Shown: positions 42,543 through 52,817, counted from the first letter of the stretch. The stretch is 64,000 nt of DNA from Brevundimonas intermedia (GCF_027922165.1 NZ_BSFD01000010.1:1-64000); one strand, 5' to 3'. The notes: generated by a model not told the origin, from the sequence alone. A program made the numbers and translations.

Positions 42543-43230
42543 TTTGGGCCGCCCGCTCTTCCAGGTGGCCGTCCTTCAGGGCGAAGACGCGGTCCATGTG
42601 GCCGGCCAGCTCCATATTGTGGGTGGCGATCAGGGCGGCGACGCCCGTGGTCTTGGCCAGGTCGCGCAGGGATTCGAACACCGACTGGCTGGTGGTCGGA
42701 TCCAGGTTGCCGGTCGGCTCGTCGGCGAGCAGCAGGCGCGGCTTGTTGGCCAGGGACCGGGCGATGGCGACGCGCTGTTTCTCGCCGCCCGACAGCTGGG
42801 CCGGCTGGTGGGTCAGGCGTTCGCCCAGGCCAAGGGCCGTCAGCGTTTCCTCCGCCTGGGCGCGGGCCTTGGCGAGGCTGAGACCGGCGATCCGCATCGG
42901 CAGGGCGACATTGTCGCGGGCGTCGAACTCGGCCAGCAGATGATGGAACTGATAGACGAAGCCGATCCGCGACAGGCGCAGGCGGGTGCGGGCGCGCTCG
43001 TCCAGATCCCCCACCATTTCACCGTCGATGGCGACCGTGCCCTCGGTCGGTTTCTCCAGCAGGCCGGCGGCGTGCAGCAGGCTCGACTTGCCCGAGCCCG
43101 AGGGGCCGATCAGGCCGACGATCTCGCCCGGCATGACGTCCAGATCCACGCCCTTAAGCACGGTCAGGCCGCCGTTGGCGGTGTCATAGGTGCGGGTCAG
43201 GCCGCGCACCGACAGAATGGGACTACTCAT
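42529..43230 (-). CDS. lolD: Lipoprotein-releasing system ATP-binding protein LolD
   Basis: LolD is the ATPase of the LolCDE complex that extracts lipoproteins from the inner membrane. It has 233 residues. The Walker A motif GPSGSGKSSLLHAAGL, signature LSGGEKQRVAIARSL, Walker B LLLADEPTGNLD and switch His in ATHNMELAG are intact. It overlaps the permease gene by 8 bases. Its 3' end carries a triplicated 14-mer. Confidence 0.95.
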   Translation of the reverse strand: MSSPILSVRGLTRTYDTANGGLTVLKGVDLDVMPGEIVGLIGPSGSGKSSLLHAAGLLEKPTEGTVAIDGEMVGDLDERARTRLRLSRIGFVYQFHHLLAEFDARDNVALPMRIAGLSLAKARAQAEETLTALGLGERLTHQPAQLSGGEKQRVAIARSLANKPRLLLADEPTGNLDPTTSQSVFESLRDLAKTTGVAALIATHNMELAGHMDRVFALKDGHLEERAAQSQAY

Positions 43231-44509
43231 AGCGGAGCGCCTCCACGGGATCGATGCGAGAGGCCGTCCAGGACGGCGGCAGGCTGGCCAGGCAACTCAT
43301 GCTGAAGGACAGCAGGGCGACCCAGGTCACGTCCATCGGATCCACCAGGGCCGGGATGGCGTCCAGCTGATAGACGTCGGCGTTGAACAGTTGCACGCCC
43401 AGCACGGCCTCGATGGCGTGCTGGATGGCGCCGATGTTCCAGCAGAACAGCAGGCCCAGGGCCAGACCGGCCAGGGTGCCCGCCACGCCGATCATGGCGC
43501 CGGACATGAAGAAGATGCGCAGGATGGCGGAGGGGCTGGCGCCCACGGTGCGCAGGATGGCGATGTCGCGCGTCTTGTTCTTCACCAGCATGACGATGCC
43601 GGAGATGATGTTCATGGCGGCGATGGCGACGACCAGACCCAGGATGATGCTCATGGCGACCCGCTCGACCCGCAGGGCGCCGTAGAAGGCGGCCAGACGC
43701 TCGCGCCAGTCGCTGATCACCGAGCCCGGCCCGGCGGCGTCGCGGATGGCGGGGGTCAGTTCGCCGACGCGGTCGGGGTCGTCGACCTTGATCTCGATGG
43801 CGTCCCAGACCCCCTCCTTGCCGAAGAAGAGCTGCTGCTGCTCCAGCGGCATGAACAGGAAGGCGCGGTCGAAGTCGGCCGTGCCCGAGCGGAACAGGCC
43901 GCCGACGAAATAGGTCTTTTCCAGACCGCCCAGATTGCCGAAGGCGCTGTCGGCGCCGGTCGGCGAATAGAGGGTGACGGGATCCCCGACCCGCAGGCCC
44001 AGGGAGTTGGCCAGGGCGGCGCCCATCAGGATGCGGTCGCCGCCATAGGCGCCCTTGCCGAAGTCGGCCCGTTCCTTGGGCGTCAGGCTGTCGAAGACGT
44101 ATTTGGTGGTGGCCAGATCCTGGGGCCGCACGCCGCGCACCATGGCGCCCGTGGTGAAGTTGCCGACCCGGACGAGGCTCTGGCTCTCGTTCAGCGGGGT
44201 GACGCTGACCACGCCGGGCACGTCGGCGATCCGCTTCAGGGCGGCGTCGCGGTCTTCCGACGTCAGGACAGGCCCCTGGGCGTACATATGGCCGTTGAAC
44301 GACAGCATCCGGCCCAGCAGTTCCGAGCGGAAGCCGGCCATGATGCTCATGACGCTGATCAGCACGGCGACAGCCAGCATGATGCCGATGAAGCTGATCA
44401 CCGCAATGGTGGCGACCCCGCCCTCCTTGCGCTTGGCGCGCAGGTAGCGGAGGGCCAGGCCGATCTCCCACGAGGAGAAGGCGCCGGAAGGACGGGACGG
44501 CAGGTTCAA
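43223..44509 (-). CDS. Lipoprotein-releasing system permease (LolC/LolE family)
   Basis: The protein has 428 residues with four membrane spans: one near residue 30-50 ([19 protein letters not shown]) and three in the C-terminal third. A large periplasmic MacB-like domain lies between. The C-terminal FtsX domain has [22 protein letters not shown], the coupling-helix region. Alphaproteobacteria usually have a single LolC/E-type permease that works as a homodimer. It overlaps lolD by 8 bases and proS by 4. Confidence 0.93.
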   Translation of the reverse strand: MNLPSRPSGAFSSWEIGLALRYLRAKRKEGGVATIAVISFIGIMLAVAVLISVMSIMAGFRSELLGRMLSFNGHMYAQGPVLTSEDRDAALKRIADVPGVVSVTPLNESQSLVRVGNFTTGAMVRGVRPQDLATTKYVFDSLTPKERADFGKGAYGGDRILMGAALANSLGLRVGDPVTLYSPTGADSAFGNLGGLEKTYFVGGLFRSGTADFDRAFLFMPLEQQQLFFGKEGVWDAIEIKVDDPDRVGELTPAIRDAAGPGSVISDWRERLAAFYGALRVERVAMSIILGLVVAIAAMNIISGIVMLVKNKTRDIAILRTVGASPSAILRIFFMSGAMIGVAGTLAGLALGLLFCWNIGAIQHAIEAVLGVQLFNADVYQLDAIPALVDPMDVTWVALLSFSMSCLASLPPSWTASRIDPVEALRYE

Positions 44510-45822
44510 GCAGTCAACCTTTCGATGGCTTCAGCCAGGGGCACGGAGACCTTCTCGCCGGTGGCGCGGCGCTTCAGCTCGACCACGCCGTCGGCCAGGC
44601 CCTTGGGACCGATGGTCAGCTGCCACGGCACGCCGATCAAATCGGCGGTGGCGAACTTGCCGCCCGGCCGTTCGTCGGTGTCGTCGTACAGCACGTCCTT
44701 GCCCAGCTTCTCGAGCTGGGCGACCGCGTCCTCGCAGGCAGCCGAGACAGCGGCGTCATTGGCGCGCAGATTGATCACGACCACGTCGAACGGGGCCACC
44801 GCGTCGGGCCAGATGATGCCGCCCTCGTCATGACTGGCCTCGATGATGGCGCCCAGCAGACGCGACACGCCGACGCCGTAGCTGCCCATGTGGACATTGG
44901 CGTCCTGGCCGTCCGGCCCGGCGACCTTGGCCTTCATCGGGGCCGAATATTTCTCGCCGAAATAGAAGATGTGGCCGACCTCGATGCCGCGCGCCGACAG
45001 GCGGTCGCCCTCGGCGGTCTCGGCCTCGAACCGGGCTTCGTCGTGCATTTCCTCGGTCGCAGCGTAGAGCGCCGTTCGTTGATCAACGATTGACTGAAGG
45101 TCGTCCCAGTCCACGTCCGCGCCCGGCGCCGGCATTTCGACCAGGGCCTTGTCGCAGAAGACCGCGCTCTCGCCCGTCTCGGCCAGAACGATGAACTCGT
45201 GGCTCAGGTCGCCGCCGATCGGGCCTGTGTCGGCGCGCATCGGCACGGCCTTCAGGCCCATGCGGGCGAAGGTGTTCAGATAGGCCACGAACATGCGGTT
45301 GTAGGCCTTGCGGGCCGAGGCCTCATCCACGTCGAAGGAATAGGCGTCCTTCATCAGGAACTCGCGGCCGCGCATGACGCCGAAGCGGGGGCGGCGCTCG
45401 TCGCGGAACTTCCACTGGATGTGAAACAGGTTCAGCGGCAGCGACTTGTAGGACTTCACATAGGCCCGGAAGATGTCGGTGATCATCTCCTCATTGGTCG
45501 GCCCGTACAGCAGTTCGCGCTCGTGCCGGTCGGTGATGCGCAGCATCTCGGGGCCATAGGCGTCATAGCGGCCGCTCTCGCGCCACAGGTCGGCCAGTTG
45601 CAGGGTCGGCATCAGCAGTTCGACCGCCCCGGCCCTCTGCTGCTCTTCACGGACGATCTGCTCGATCTTGCGCAGCACCCGCAGGCCCAGCGGCAGCCAG
45701 GCGTAGATGCCGGCGGCCTCCTGCTTGATCATGCCGGCGCGCAGCATCAGCTGATGCGAGACAATCTGGGCGTCCGAAGGGGCTTCCTTCAGCGTGGGCA
45801 GGAAAAAGCGCGACAGGCGCAT
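44506..45822 (-). CDS. proS: Prolyl-tRNA synthetase, short form
   Basis: The enzyme charges tRNA-Pro. It has 438 residues, the short alphaproteobacterial form without the large editing insertion of E. coli ProS. Class II motifs are visible: [45 protein letters not shown] and [13 protein letters not shown]. The C-terminal anticodon-binding domain is present. The stop overlaps the permease start. Confidence 0.97.
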   Translation of the reverse strand: MRLSRFFLPTLKEAPSDAQIVSHQLMLRAGMIKQEAAGIYAWLPLGLRVLRKIEQIVREEQQRAGAVELLMPTLQLADLWRESGRYDAYGPEMLRITDRHERELLYGPTNEEMITDIFRAYVKSYKSLPLNLFHIQWKFRDERRPRFGVMRGREFLMKDAYSFDVDEASARKAYNRMFVAYLNTFARMGLKAVPMRADTGPIGGDLSHEFIVLAETGESAVFCDKALVEMPAPGADVDWDDLQSIVDQRTALYAATEEMHDEARFEAETAEGDRLSARGIEVGHIFYFGEKYSAPMKAKVAGPDGQDANVHMGSYGVGVSRLLGAIIEASHDEGGIIWPDAVAPFDVVVINLRANDAAVSAACEDAVAQLEKLGKDVLYDDTDERPGGKFATADLIGVPWQLTIGPKGLADGVVELKRRATGEKVSVPLAEAIERLTA

Positions 45823-45899
45823 GATGGGGAATCCTAGGCGTAGAGAGAGACCAAGGCTTTAGCCGCTGGACCGGGGCGAAAGCTAGGCCGGGTTGGGGA

Positions 45900-46166
45900 T
45901 TAGACCGCCGGCGCGCGCGAGAAGTCCGGCAGTGGCAGCCAGCCGGTGAAGATCAGCACCATGACGAAGGCCCAGACGATGGCGGCGACCCAGGTGGTGG
46001 TGATGAATTTGCGCTTCAGGTTCGGCGTGGTCGGCGCGCCCCATTGCGCCCCGTCCGTCGGCGGCGTGTGGGTCTCGCGCGAGGTTCCCAGCGGCAGCAC
46101 CGCGAACAACACCGTCCACCAGACGATGATGTAGATGCCGAACATGGTCATGGGGCCGATGGGCAT
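45900..46166 (-). CDS. DUF1467-family small membrane protein
   Basis: The protein has 88 residues with two membrane spans (YIIVWWTVLFAVLPLG and VAAIVWAFVMVLIFTGW) around a conserved middle loop (PPTDGAQWGAPTTPNLKRKF). The pattern matches DUF1467, common beside proS in alphaproteobacteria; the function is unknown. The start at 46166 has a near-perfect ribosome binding site (AGGAGGT), so the longer frame upstream is rejected. Confidence 0.9.
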   Translation of the reverse strand: MPIGPMTMFGIYIIVWWTVLFAVLPLGTSRETHTPPTDGAQWGAPTTPNLKRKFITTTWVAAIVWAFVMVLIFTGWLPLPDFSRAPAV

Positions 46167-46242
46167 GAGACCTCCTGTCCGGACTTTGGCGTCCGGTTGA
46201 AACCGGTCTAGAGGATCAGCCTCCCCACGACGAGTCCCCGCC

Positions 46243-46596
46243 ATGCCGCAGATCACCCTGGAATACACCCGCCACCTGGCCGAGACCGACTGGTCCCCCG
46301 TCGCGTTGGAGATCCACCAGGCCGCCGTCGAGATCGCCGGCGCCGCCCTGTCGGCCTGCAAGACCCGATTGATCGCCCTGGACCATGTCGTCATCGCCGA
46401 CGACGCCCCCGGGACCGCCATGTTGGCCTGTCGCATCGGCCTGATGCTGGGCCGCACGCCGGAGCAGAAGAGCGCCCTGAGCGAGCGGGTGCTGGAAATT
46501 CTGACTGCGGCGCTGCCCCAGCCGACCGGCAAGGTCGAGGTGTCGGCCGAGGTGTTCGAACTGAACGAGACCTATCGCAAGGCCACGATCGGCTAA
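46243..46596 (+). CDS. 5-carboxymethyl-2-hydroxymuconate isomerase-family tautomerase
   Basis: The protein has 117 residues. The N-terminal Met-Pro (MPQITLEYT) provides the catalytic proline of the tautomerase superfamily after Met removal. The rest matches the CHMI (HpcD) family length and pattern. No other homoprotocatechuate genes are nearby, so the natural substrate is uncertain. Confidence 0.85.
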   Translation: MPQITLEYTRHLAETDWSPVALEIHQAAVEIAGAALSACKTRLIALDHVVIADDAPGTAMLACRIGLMLGRTPEQKSALSERVLEILTAALPQPTGKVEVSAEVFELNETYRKATIG

Positions 46597-46618
46597 ACGG
46601 ATACCGGCTTGGCCGCCC

Positions 46619-46957
46619 TCAGGGGTGCGGCCGGCCCACGCCATACCGCGCCGCCAGATAGGGGGCGATGGCTTGATCCTGCAGGAAGCGACGGCCGGTC
46701 GTTTCGCTGACCTGAGCCTCGGGCCAGTCCAGTTCGCCGTCCAGGACCAGAACCGGGCAGCTCTGATGCGCCTCGCCGAGCTCGGCGATGACCGGCGGGC
46801 GCGGCCGGGCATGGTCCAGATAGACCACCTCAAGGACGTCCCGCAGTTGGGGATAGAAGGCCAGCACGCCCTCGATATAGGCGCCGGGCGGGCAGAACCA
46901 GGGTCCGCCCTGGTCGTCGTGCCAGTCGGGATTCAGCAGGAAAAGTCGTTCGGTCAT
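46619..46957 (-). CDS. DUF3088-family protein
   Basis: The protein has 112 residues and is soluble, with a thioredoxin-like start LFLLNPDWHDDQGGPWFCPPGA and a later SCPVLVLDGELD segment. This matches DUF3088, thioredoxin-fold proteins of unknown role. It converges with the tautomerase gene. Confidence 0.78.
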   Translation of the reverse strand: MTERLFLLNPDWHDDQGGPWFCPPGAYIEGVLAFYPQLRDVLEVVYLDHARPRPPVIAELGEAHQSCPVLVLDGELDWPEAQVSETTGRRFLQDQAIAPYLAARYGVGRPHP

Positions 46958-46996
46958 GGACGAGATATAGCGGACCTCGGGCGGATTTCGAGACGG

Positions 46997-47911
46997 CTAA
47001 TCGCAGTTCGCGCCAAAGCCCGGCGCACGCAGGGCCAGCAGGATCGACGAGCGCGCCTCCTGAGTGATCGCCCCTGATTCCTGCAGCACGCAGCCGACGG
47101 CGGTGTTCGAGTTGGGCGCCAGAAGGCCGTAGGTCAGGCCTTCGGCCGCCAGACGGCCCTGGGCGCCCTTCAGGGCCTCAATGGCTTCTTCGACGCGAGC
47201 CGGGTCCCTGGTGATCCGCGTCATCTCGTGCAGGGCCTCGCCCGAACTGGGGAAGTCGTAGGCGTCGGGCGTATAGGGGGCGATCTCCGCCGAGAGACGC
47301 TCGGGATGGACGTCGATGCCGAACTTGGCGTTCTGGCTGGCGGAGAAGGCGATGGCCGGTCCGCTCTCGGGCACCACCAGGATATAGGCGTGGCGCGGGA
47401 ACAGCAGATAGTGGGCCATGTATTTGGTCACGGGCACCAAAGGCAGGCGGTCCGGCCCAAGGGCGTGGGCGCCGACATAGACGCCGGACGGCAGGCTGCG
47501 GGCGTCGATCCGTCCGTTCAGCTTCAGGATCCGGTCCACCATCACGTGGTCTAGCAGGAAGACCCCGTCCTCGGCCTCCCGCTCCAGATAGGCGTGGATG
47601 GCGGCGGTGTCGGGCGCGGGGCCGAGGTCGCGGCCATAGACAGTCGGAAAGGCCGTCGGCGACATCGGCTGGCCGTCCGGCGGGCTGAACCACAGGACGC
47701 GCAGTTCGTGGACGGTGCGCGACAGCGGCTCGTCGCCGCGAAAGGTCGAAAGGCTGAGAGCCAGATTCACTGCGGCGAAAAGGGCGACGAAGCCGCCGAT
47801 CCCCTGCCCCGCAATGACCGCCCAGCGGCGCCAGCCGTGCAAGGGATGACGGGCGTGACGCACCCGTTCCAGCAGACGGCGGCCGCGCGTGGGGCCGGGT
47901 TTGCTGGACAT
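46997..47911 (-). CDS. Membrane-anchored protein of unknown function
   Basis: The protein has 304 residues. A basic N-terminus is followed by one membrane span at about 30-55 (AVIAGQGIGGFVALFAAVNLAL) and a large, probably periplasmic part. The only cysteines are near the C-terminus (VGCVLQ and NCD). The start at 47911 follows an AAGGAG ribosome binding site that lies partly inside a 16-bp inverted repeat. I do not recognise the family. Confidence 0.72.
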   Translation of the reverse strand: MSSKPGPTRGRRLLERVRHARHPLHGWRRWAVIAGQGIGGFVALFAAVNLALSLSTFRGDEPLSRTVHELRVLWFSPPDGQPMSPTAFPTVYGRDLGPAPDTAAIHAYLEREAEDGVFLLDHVMVDRILKLNGRIDARSLPSGVYVGAHALGPDRLPLVPVTKYMAHYLLFPRHAYILVVPESGPAIAFSASQNAKFGIDVHPERLSAEIAPYTPDAYDFPSSGEALHEMTRITRDPARVEEAIEALKGAQGRLAAEGLTYGLLAPNSNTAVGCVLQESGAITQEARSSILLALRAPGFGANCD

Positions 47912-47923
47912 CAATCGGGTGCT

Positions 47924-47965
47924 CCTTGACCGTTCGCGCAGAAAAATGCGCGCGAACGGTCAAGG
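47924..47965. promoter_or_regulatory. 16-bp perfect inverted repeat over a ribosome binding site
   Basis: CCTTGACCGTTCGCGC (47924-47939) pairs perfectly with 47950-47965, leaving a 10-base loop. It lies 12 bases before the start at 47911 and covers part of the AAGGAG site. It could be a repressor operator or an RNA hairpin that hides the ribosome binding site. Confidence 0.65.
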
Positions 47966-47990
47966 TTGCATGAGGTCGGATTTCAGATTC

Positions 47991-48123
47991 CGTCACCCTC
48001 GGACTTGTTCCGAGGGCCCACGGTTCAGCACGCGGGCTTGCTGGAGTGAAGCAAGGTCGGCACCCTATCCCAGCTATCCGTGAGGCGGAAAGGTGGGCCC
48101 TCGGGACGAGCCCGAGGGTGACG
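47991..48123. repeat. REP-like nested palindrome
   Basis: Two 31-base arms (47991-48021 and 48093-48123) are inverted copies with three mismatches. Each arm is itself palindromic (CCCTCGG...CCGAGGG). The 71-base centre has a further small hairpin (CTTGCT...AGCAAG). This fits a repetitive extragenic palindromic element, a type common in alphaproteobacterial intergenic regions. Confidence 0.75.
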
Positions 48124-48145
48124 CGTTGTTTTGGAGGATCGCGCT

Positions 48146-49819
48146 TTAAACCCGCAGGACGACCGTTTCGACGATGGGACGGCGATCCCAGATCTGCTGG
48201 CTGGCCTTTTTCAACACACGGGCGACGGCCTGTTCGATGACCATTTCGTCGTCCAGGGCGTCGCCCTTCAGGTTCTTGATCACCTGTTCGACGCGCTCGG
48301 CCAGATTATCCAGCGCGTCGCCCAGCGGCGTCGCGGTGTCGCCGGGAAGGCCGACGCTGCGGATATCGATGTCGCTGGCGATGCGGCCGCGCTTGTCCAG
48401 GGCGAAGCTGACGATCAGCACGCCGTTGGTCGAGGCGTGGCGACGTTCCTTCAGGGCCTCGCCCTGTTCGGTCACCAGCATGCCGCCGTCGACGTACAGG
48501 CGACCGTTCGGCACCTCGTCGATGATCTTGGCCGGTCCGGGGGCCAGGCGCACCATGTCGCCGTTGCGCGGGGTGACGGTTTCCTTGACGCCGATGTCCT
48601 TGGCCAGGTTGGCGTGTTCCAGCAGGAAGCGGCGCACGCCGTGGGTCGGAACCGCGATCTGCGGCCGCACCCATTCGTACATCTGCTTCAGCTCATCACG
48701 GCACGGGTGGCCCGAGACGTGGATGCCGGGATGATCCTTCTCGGTGTAGAGGCGCACGCCCCGGTCCGCGAGGCGATCCTGCAGATTGCCGATGGCCAGT
48801 TCATTGCCGGGGATCTGACGCGACGAGAAGATGCAGTGGTCACCCAGGCCCAGTTTGACGACCGGGTGGGTGCCGTCGGCGACGCGGGACAGGGCCGCCC
48901 TCGCCTCGCCCTGGCTGCCGGTGCACAGGTACAGGATCTGGTCGGCGGGCCAGACGCGGGCCTCTTCGTCCGACAGGAAGGGTTTCACGTCCTGCAGCAT
49001 GCCGACGTGTTTGGCCGCCGCCGTGATCCGGTGCATCGAGCGGCCGGCCAGGGACACGCGACGACCGCAGGCTTCGGCCGCGCGGATGACGCTGTCCATC
49101 CGGGCGACGTTGGAGGCGAAACAGCCCACGGCGACCCGGCCCTTGAGGCTGGAGATCAGCTTGGTGATCGCGACGGCCACATCGCCTTCGGACCCGGCGA
49201 CGCCCGGCACGAAGACATTGGTCGAGTCGCAGACCATGGCCAGCACGCCCTCGTCGCCCATGGCGCGAATAGCGGGGGCGTCGGTCTTCTCGCCGATGAT
49301 CGGCTGGTCGTCGATCTTCCAGTCGCCGGTGTGGAACACCACGCCCAACGGGGTGTCGATGGCCAGGCCGCTCGGCTCGGCGATCGAATGGCTCATATTG
49401 ACGAAGGTCACGCCGAACGAGCCGATGTCGACGGTCCCGCCCAGCGGCACCTCGATCAGTTGCACCTCGTCCAGGATGCCGCGCTCGCGCAGCTTGTCCC
49501 GGATCAGATAGGCGGTGAAGGGGGTGGCGTAGATCGGCGCCTTGATGCGCGGCCACAGCCAGCCCAGGGCGCCGATATGGTCTTCGTGCGCATGGGTCAG
49601 CACGATGCCCTTGATCGTCTCGCCTTCCAGATAGGAAGGGTCGGGCACGATCACGTCCACGCCGGGCGTGGACAGGTCGCCGAAGGTGACGCCGACATCG
49701 ACGATCAGCCATTCACGATTGGCCTCTGGCCCGAAGCCATAGGCGTTGAGGTTCATACCGACCTCGTCCGAGCCGCCCAGCGGCAGGAAAACGAGTTCGT
49801 CTTGGGTTTGCTTTTTCAT
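48146..49819 (-). CDS. rnj: Ribonuclease J
   Basis: RNase J is a 5'-3' exo- and endoribonuclease of the metallo-beta-lactamase fold that acts in rRNA maturation and mRNA decay. It has 557 residues. The zinc motif HAHEDH covers His76, His78, Asp80 and His81. The beta-CASP region and a C-terminal domain follow, with GSQGEARAALSRVADG and HVSGHPCRDELKQM. It abuts coaX at the end of the nuo-birA-coaX run. Confidence 0.96.
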   Translation of the reverse strand: MKKQTQDELVFLPLGGSDEVGMNLNAYGFGPEANREWLIVDVGVTFGDLSTPGVDVIVPDPSYLEGETIKGIVLTHAHEDHIGALGWLWPRIKAPIYATPFTAYLIRDKLRERGILDEVQLIEVPLGGTVDIGSFGVTFVNMSHSIAEPSGLAIDTPLGVVFHTGDWKIDDQPIIGEKTDAPAIRAMGDEGVLAMVCDSTNVFVPGVAGSEGDVAVAITKLISSLKGRVAVGCFASNVARMDSVIRAAEACGRRVSLAGRSMHRITAAAKHVGMLQDVKPFLSDEEARVWPADQILYLCTGSQGEARAALSRVADGTHPVVKLGLGDHCIFSSRQIPGNELAIGNLQDRLADRGVRLYTEKDHPGIHVSGHPCRDELKQMYEWVRPQIAVPTHGVRRFLLEHANLAKDIGVKETVTPRNGDMVRLAPGPAKIIDEVPNGRLYVDGGMLVTEQGEALKERRHASTNGVLIVSFALDKRGRIASDIDIRSVGLPGDTATPLGDALDNLAERVEQVIKNLKGDALDDEMVIEQAVARVLKKASQQIWDRRPIVETVVLRV

Positions 49820-50596
49820 TCAGTCAGTCAAATGGGCGTTACGACGCCAGATTTCCAGGAGGCCGCGAATAGTCAGGTCGGGATCGAAGTGATCGATGCT
49901 GTCGGTCGCGCCTTCGAACAGGCTGGCGACGCCGCCGGTGCCGATGACGGTCATGGGCCGCGCCCATTCCGCCTTGATGCGCTGGACCAGGCCTTCGATC
50001 AACGAAATATAGCCCCAGAAGACGCCGGACTGCATGGCCTCGACCGTGCCCTTGCCGATGACGTGTTCAGGTTTCTGAATGGCGATGCGGGGCAGTTTGG
50101 CCGCCGCCTCGTGCAGGGCCTGGAGCGACAGATTGATGCCCGGCGCGATCAGGCCGCCCTCGAAGGCGCCGTCGTCGGCGACAATGTCGAAGGTGGTGGC
50201 GGTGCCGCTGTCGATGACGATCAGGTCGCCGGGATAGACCAGCTTGGCCCCGATGGCGTTGACCAGACGGTCGGCGCCGGCCTCGCTGGGCTTGGCGATG
50301 CGGACATCGATGCCCAGCTCGGCGTTCTCGCCGATGACCAGGGGTTCGATGTTCAAATAGCGGCGCGCCAGATTGCGCAGGTTGAAGATCGACTGGGGCA
50401 CGACGCTGGAGATGATGCAGCCGGTCAGGGCCCCAAACTCCAGCCCCTTCATGGTCATCAACTGGTTCAGCCAGACGGCGTATTCGTCGGCGGTGCGGCT
50501 GGCCTCGGTTGCGGCGCGCCACTGGGCGATCCAGTCCGTTCCGTCGTGCACGGCGAACAGCGTGTTGGTGTTGCCCTGTTCGATAGCGAGCAGCAT
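49820..50596 (-). CDS. coaX: Type III pantothenate kinase
   Basis: CoaX phosphorylates pantothenate, the first step of coenzyme A synthesis. It has 258 residues. The ASKHA-fold phosphate loop [16 protein letters not shown], the catalytic Asp region [11 protein letters not shown] and the second loop [12 protein letters not shown] are present. It lies one base after birA and next to rnj. Confidence 0.96.
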   Translation of the reverse strand: MLLAIEQGNTNTLFAVHDGTDWIAQWRAATEASRTADEYAVWLNQLMTMKGLEFGALTGCIISSVVPQSIFNLRNLARRYLNIEPLVIGENAELGIDVRIAKPSEAGADRLVNAIGAKLVYPGDLIVIDSGTATTFDIVADDGAFEGGLIAPGINLSLQALHEAAAKLPRIAIQKPEHVIGKGTVEAMQSGVFWGYISLIEGLVQRIKAEWARPMTVIGTGGVASLFEGATDSIDHFDPDLTIRGLLEIWRRNAHLTD

Positions 50597-50597
50597 G

Positions 50598-51362
50598 TCA
50601 GGCCGCCCCCCGCTGCGATCCAGGGCCGAAGAAGACGTCGCCGGCGGAAATCAGCCGCACGGAGCCGTCGGCCAGACGCAGGCGCAGGGCGCCGTCAGGC
50701 TCCACACCCTCGGCCAAGCCTTCCAGCGTCTCATTGTCCAGGCGGGCGACGCAGGGGCCGTTCAGCCCGGTCAGGCGGCTGGTCCAGGCGTCCAGCACCG
50801 GTTCGAAGCCCAGCGTCTGCCAGCGGCCCCACCAGACCGCGAAGGTCTCGGCCAGGATCTCGGCGGCGGCCTCGATGGGCGGGACATAGGCCAGGTCGGC
50901 CCGCAGCCGGGCGGCGATCGCGGTCGCGCCCCGCTCGGTGTCCTCGGGCGCATGGGCCAGGTTCACGCCGATGCCGACGGCCAGCCACAGGTCGCCGTTC
51001 GCATGGGCGCCGGACTCGACCAGGATGCCCGAGACCTTGGTTCCGTCCAGCAGGACGTCGTTCGGCCATTTGATCGACACCAGGGCCGGCGAGACGAAGA
51101 CGTCCAGCAGGTCGGCGACGGCCAGGGCCGCAACGAAGGTGGCCTGGGCCGCCTCGGCCGCCGACTTGGGCGTGGTCACCAGCAGGGTGGCGGCCAGATT
51201 GCCCTGTTCGGTATCCCATTTGCGGCCACGCCGCCCGCGACCGGCGGTCTGGCGACGCGCCACGATCCAGCGCGGCCCGGCCTCTCCGGCCTCGGCCAGG
51301 CGACGGGCCTCAGCGTTGGTCGAGTCGATCTCGTCGAGGATGACCAGGGGGGCGGGCGTCAA
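50598..51362 (-). CDS. birA: Biotin--[acetyl-CoA-carboxylase] ligase
   Basis: The enzyme attaches biotin to the carboxylase carrier protein. It has about 254 residues and lacks the N-terminal DNA-binding domain of E. coli BirA, so it is a ligase only. The biotin/ATP loop GRGRRGRKW and the catalytic [17 protein letters not shown] block are intact. No ATG fits; the TTG at 51362, four bases after the nuoN stop, gives the expected N-terminus (a TTG at 51395 would overlap nuoN). Confidence 0.92.
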   Translation of the reverse strand: MTPAPLVILDEIDSTNAEARRLAEAGEAGPRWIVARRQTAGRGRRGRKWDTEQGNLAATLLVTTPKSAAEAAQATFVAALAVADLLDVFVSPALVSIKWPNDVLLDGTKVSGILVESGAHANGDLWLAVGIGVNLAHAPEDTERGATAIAARLRADLAYVPPIEAAAEILAETFAVWWGRWQTLGFEPVLDAWTSRLTGLNGPCVARLDNETLEGLAEGVEPDGALRLRLADGSVRLISAGDVFFGPGSQRGAA

Positions 51363-51366
51363 CGCC

Positions 51367-52809
51367 CTACCCGTTCCCGAAGCCGGCGCTCGCAACCTTG
51401 GTCAGCGGCTCCAGCCAGGTCAGACCCACGATCACCAGCGGGAAGGCGAAGGCGGCGCAGGCCCAGCCGATGAGGCTGGTTTCCGGGGAGGCCTTGTCGG
51501 TGGCGATCTCGTCCAGCGGCGCATCGAACCACATCAGTTTGATGATGCGCAGATAGTAGAAGGCGGCGACGACCGAGGCGACCAGACCCGCGGCCGCGAC
51601 CGGCCACAGGCCGGCGTCGGCGGCGGCGCCGAAGACATAATACTTGCCCCAGAAGCCCGAGAACGGCGGCATGCCTAGGACCGACAGCGACAGGATGGTC
51701 AGGGCCACGGCCGTGACCGGACGATCCTTCTTCAGTCCCGCCAGATCGGCGATGCGACGGATCGGACGGCCCGACTTGGACAGGCTGAGCAGGATGGCGA
51801 AGAAGCCGAGTTGGTCGATGACATACAGGGTCATGAACATCAGCATGGCCTGCAGGCCTTCACTGGTGCCTGCGGCGATGCCCAGCAGGGCGTAGCCGAT
51901 GTTGGCGATCGACGAATAGGCCAGCAGGCGCTGGATGTCCTTCTGCGCCAGACCGCCGAAGGCGCCGACGACGAAGCTGAGCAGGGAGATGGCGACCAGG
52001 ACCTGCGACCACTGGGCGTGGGCCTCGCTGAAGCCGCCCTCCAGGGCGCGGGCGATCAGGACCATGGCGGCGACCTTGGGGGCCGTGGCGAACAGGGCCA
52101 CGACCGGCGTCGGCGCGCCTTCATAGACGTCAGGCGTCCACATGTGGAACGGCGCGGCCGAGACCTTGAACGCCAGGCCGCAGATCAGGAAGACCAGACC
52201 GAACACCAGGCCGGGGCCCGGGTTGTTCTGAGCGAAGGCGGCGATGTCCTCGAACCGCATCGAACCGGCGAAACCGTAGATCAGGCTGGAGCCGTACAGC
52301 AGCAGGCCCGACGACAGGGCGCCCAGGACGAAATACTTCAGGCCCGCTTCCGACGCCTTGACGTCGTCGCGGTGGAAGGCGGCCAGGACGTACAGGGCCA
52401 GCGAGTGCAGCTCGATGCCGACGTACATGGAGATCAGGTCGCCCGAGGACGCCATCATCCCCATGCCGACCGAAGCCAGAACGATCAGGACCGGATATTC
52501 GAACTTGGCGATGTGGGTCCGCTTCATCCAGCCGTCGCCGAGGACGATGGCCACGGCGGCGGACAGATAGATGACGCTCTTGCCGTAGATGGCCAGGGGA
52601 TCGGCCACATAAGCGCCGTTGAAGGCGACGCCCCACGGTCCCATGAAGGCGATGACGGCGGCGGCGATCAGCAGCAGGACCGACAGGATGGACACCAGCC
52701 GGGCGCTCTTGTCGCCGATGAAGGCGCCGACCATCAGCAGGACCAGGGCGCCGACCGCGAGGGTCAGCTCCGAGGCGGCGAGATGCAGGGCGGAGGACAG
52801 ATCAGGCAT
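51367..52809 (-). CDS. nuoN: NADH-quinone oxidoreductase subunit N
   Basis: NuoN is an antiporter-like proton-pumping subunit of complex I. It has 480 residues and about 14 membrane spans. Typical motifs are the Glu in MYVGIELHSLALYVL, Lys in GLAFKVSAAPFHMWTPDVYEGAP, and LAYSSIANIGYALLG. The start at 52809 is chosen, as the upstream frame is antisense-like. It follows nuoM after 8 bases. Confidence 0.97.
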   Translation of the reverse strand: MPDLSSALHLAASELTLAVGALVLLMVGAFIGDKSARLVSILSVLLLIAAAVIAFMGPWGVAFNGAYVADPLAIYGKSVIYLSAAVAIVLGDGWMKRTHIAKFEYPVLIVLASVGMGMMASSGDLISMYVGIELHSLALYVLAAFHRDDVKASEAGLKYFVLGALSSGLLLYGSSLIYGFAGSMRFEDIAAFAQNNPGPGLVFGLVFLICGLAFKVSAAPFHMWTPDVYEGAPTPVVALFATAPKVAAMVLIARALEGGFSEAHAQWSQVLVAISLLSFVVGAFGGLAQKDIQRLLAYSSIANIGYALLGIAAGTSEGLQAMLMFMTLYVIDQLGFFAILLSLSKSGRPIRRIADLAGLKKDRPVTAVALTILSLSVLGMPPFSGFWGKYYVFGAAADAGLWPVAAAGLVASVVAAFYYLRIIKLMWFDAPLDEIATDKASPETSLIGWACAAFAFPLVIVGLTWLEPLTKVASAGFGNG

Positions 52810-52817
52810 GCTTGGTC

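Noticed and set aside
48131..51073. 980-codon plus-strand open frame opposite rnj, coaX and birA
   Set aside because: It spans three well-supported opposite-strand genes and has antisense composition.
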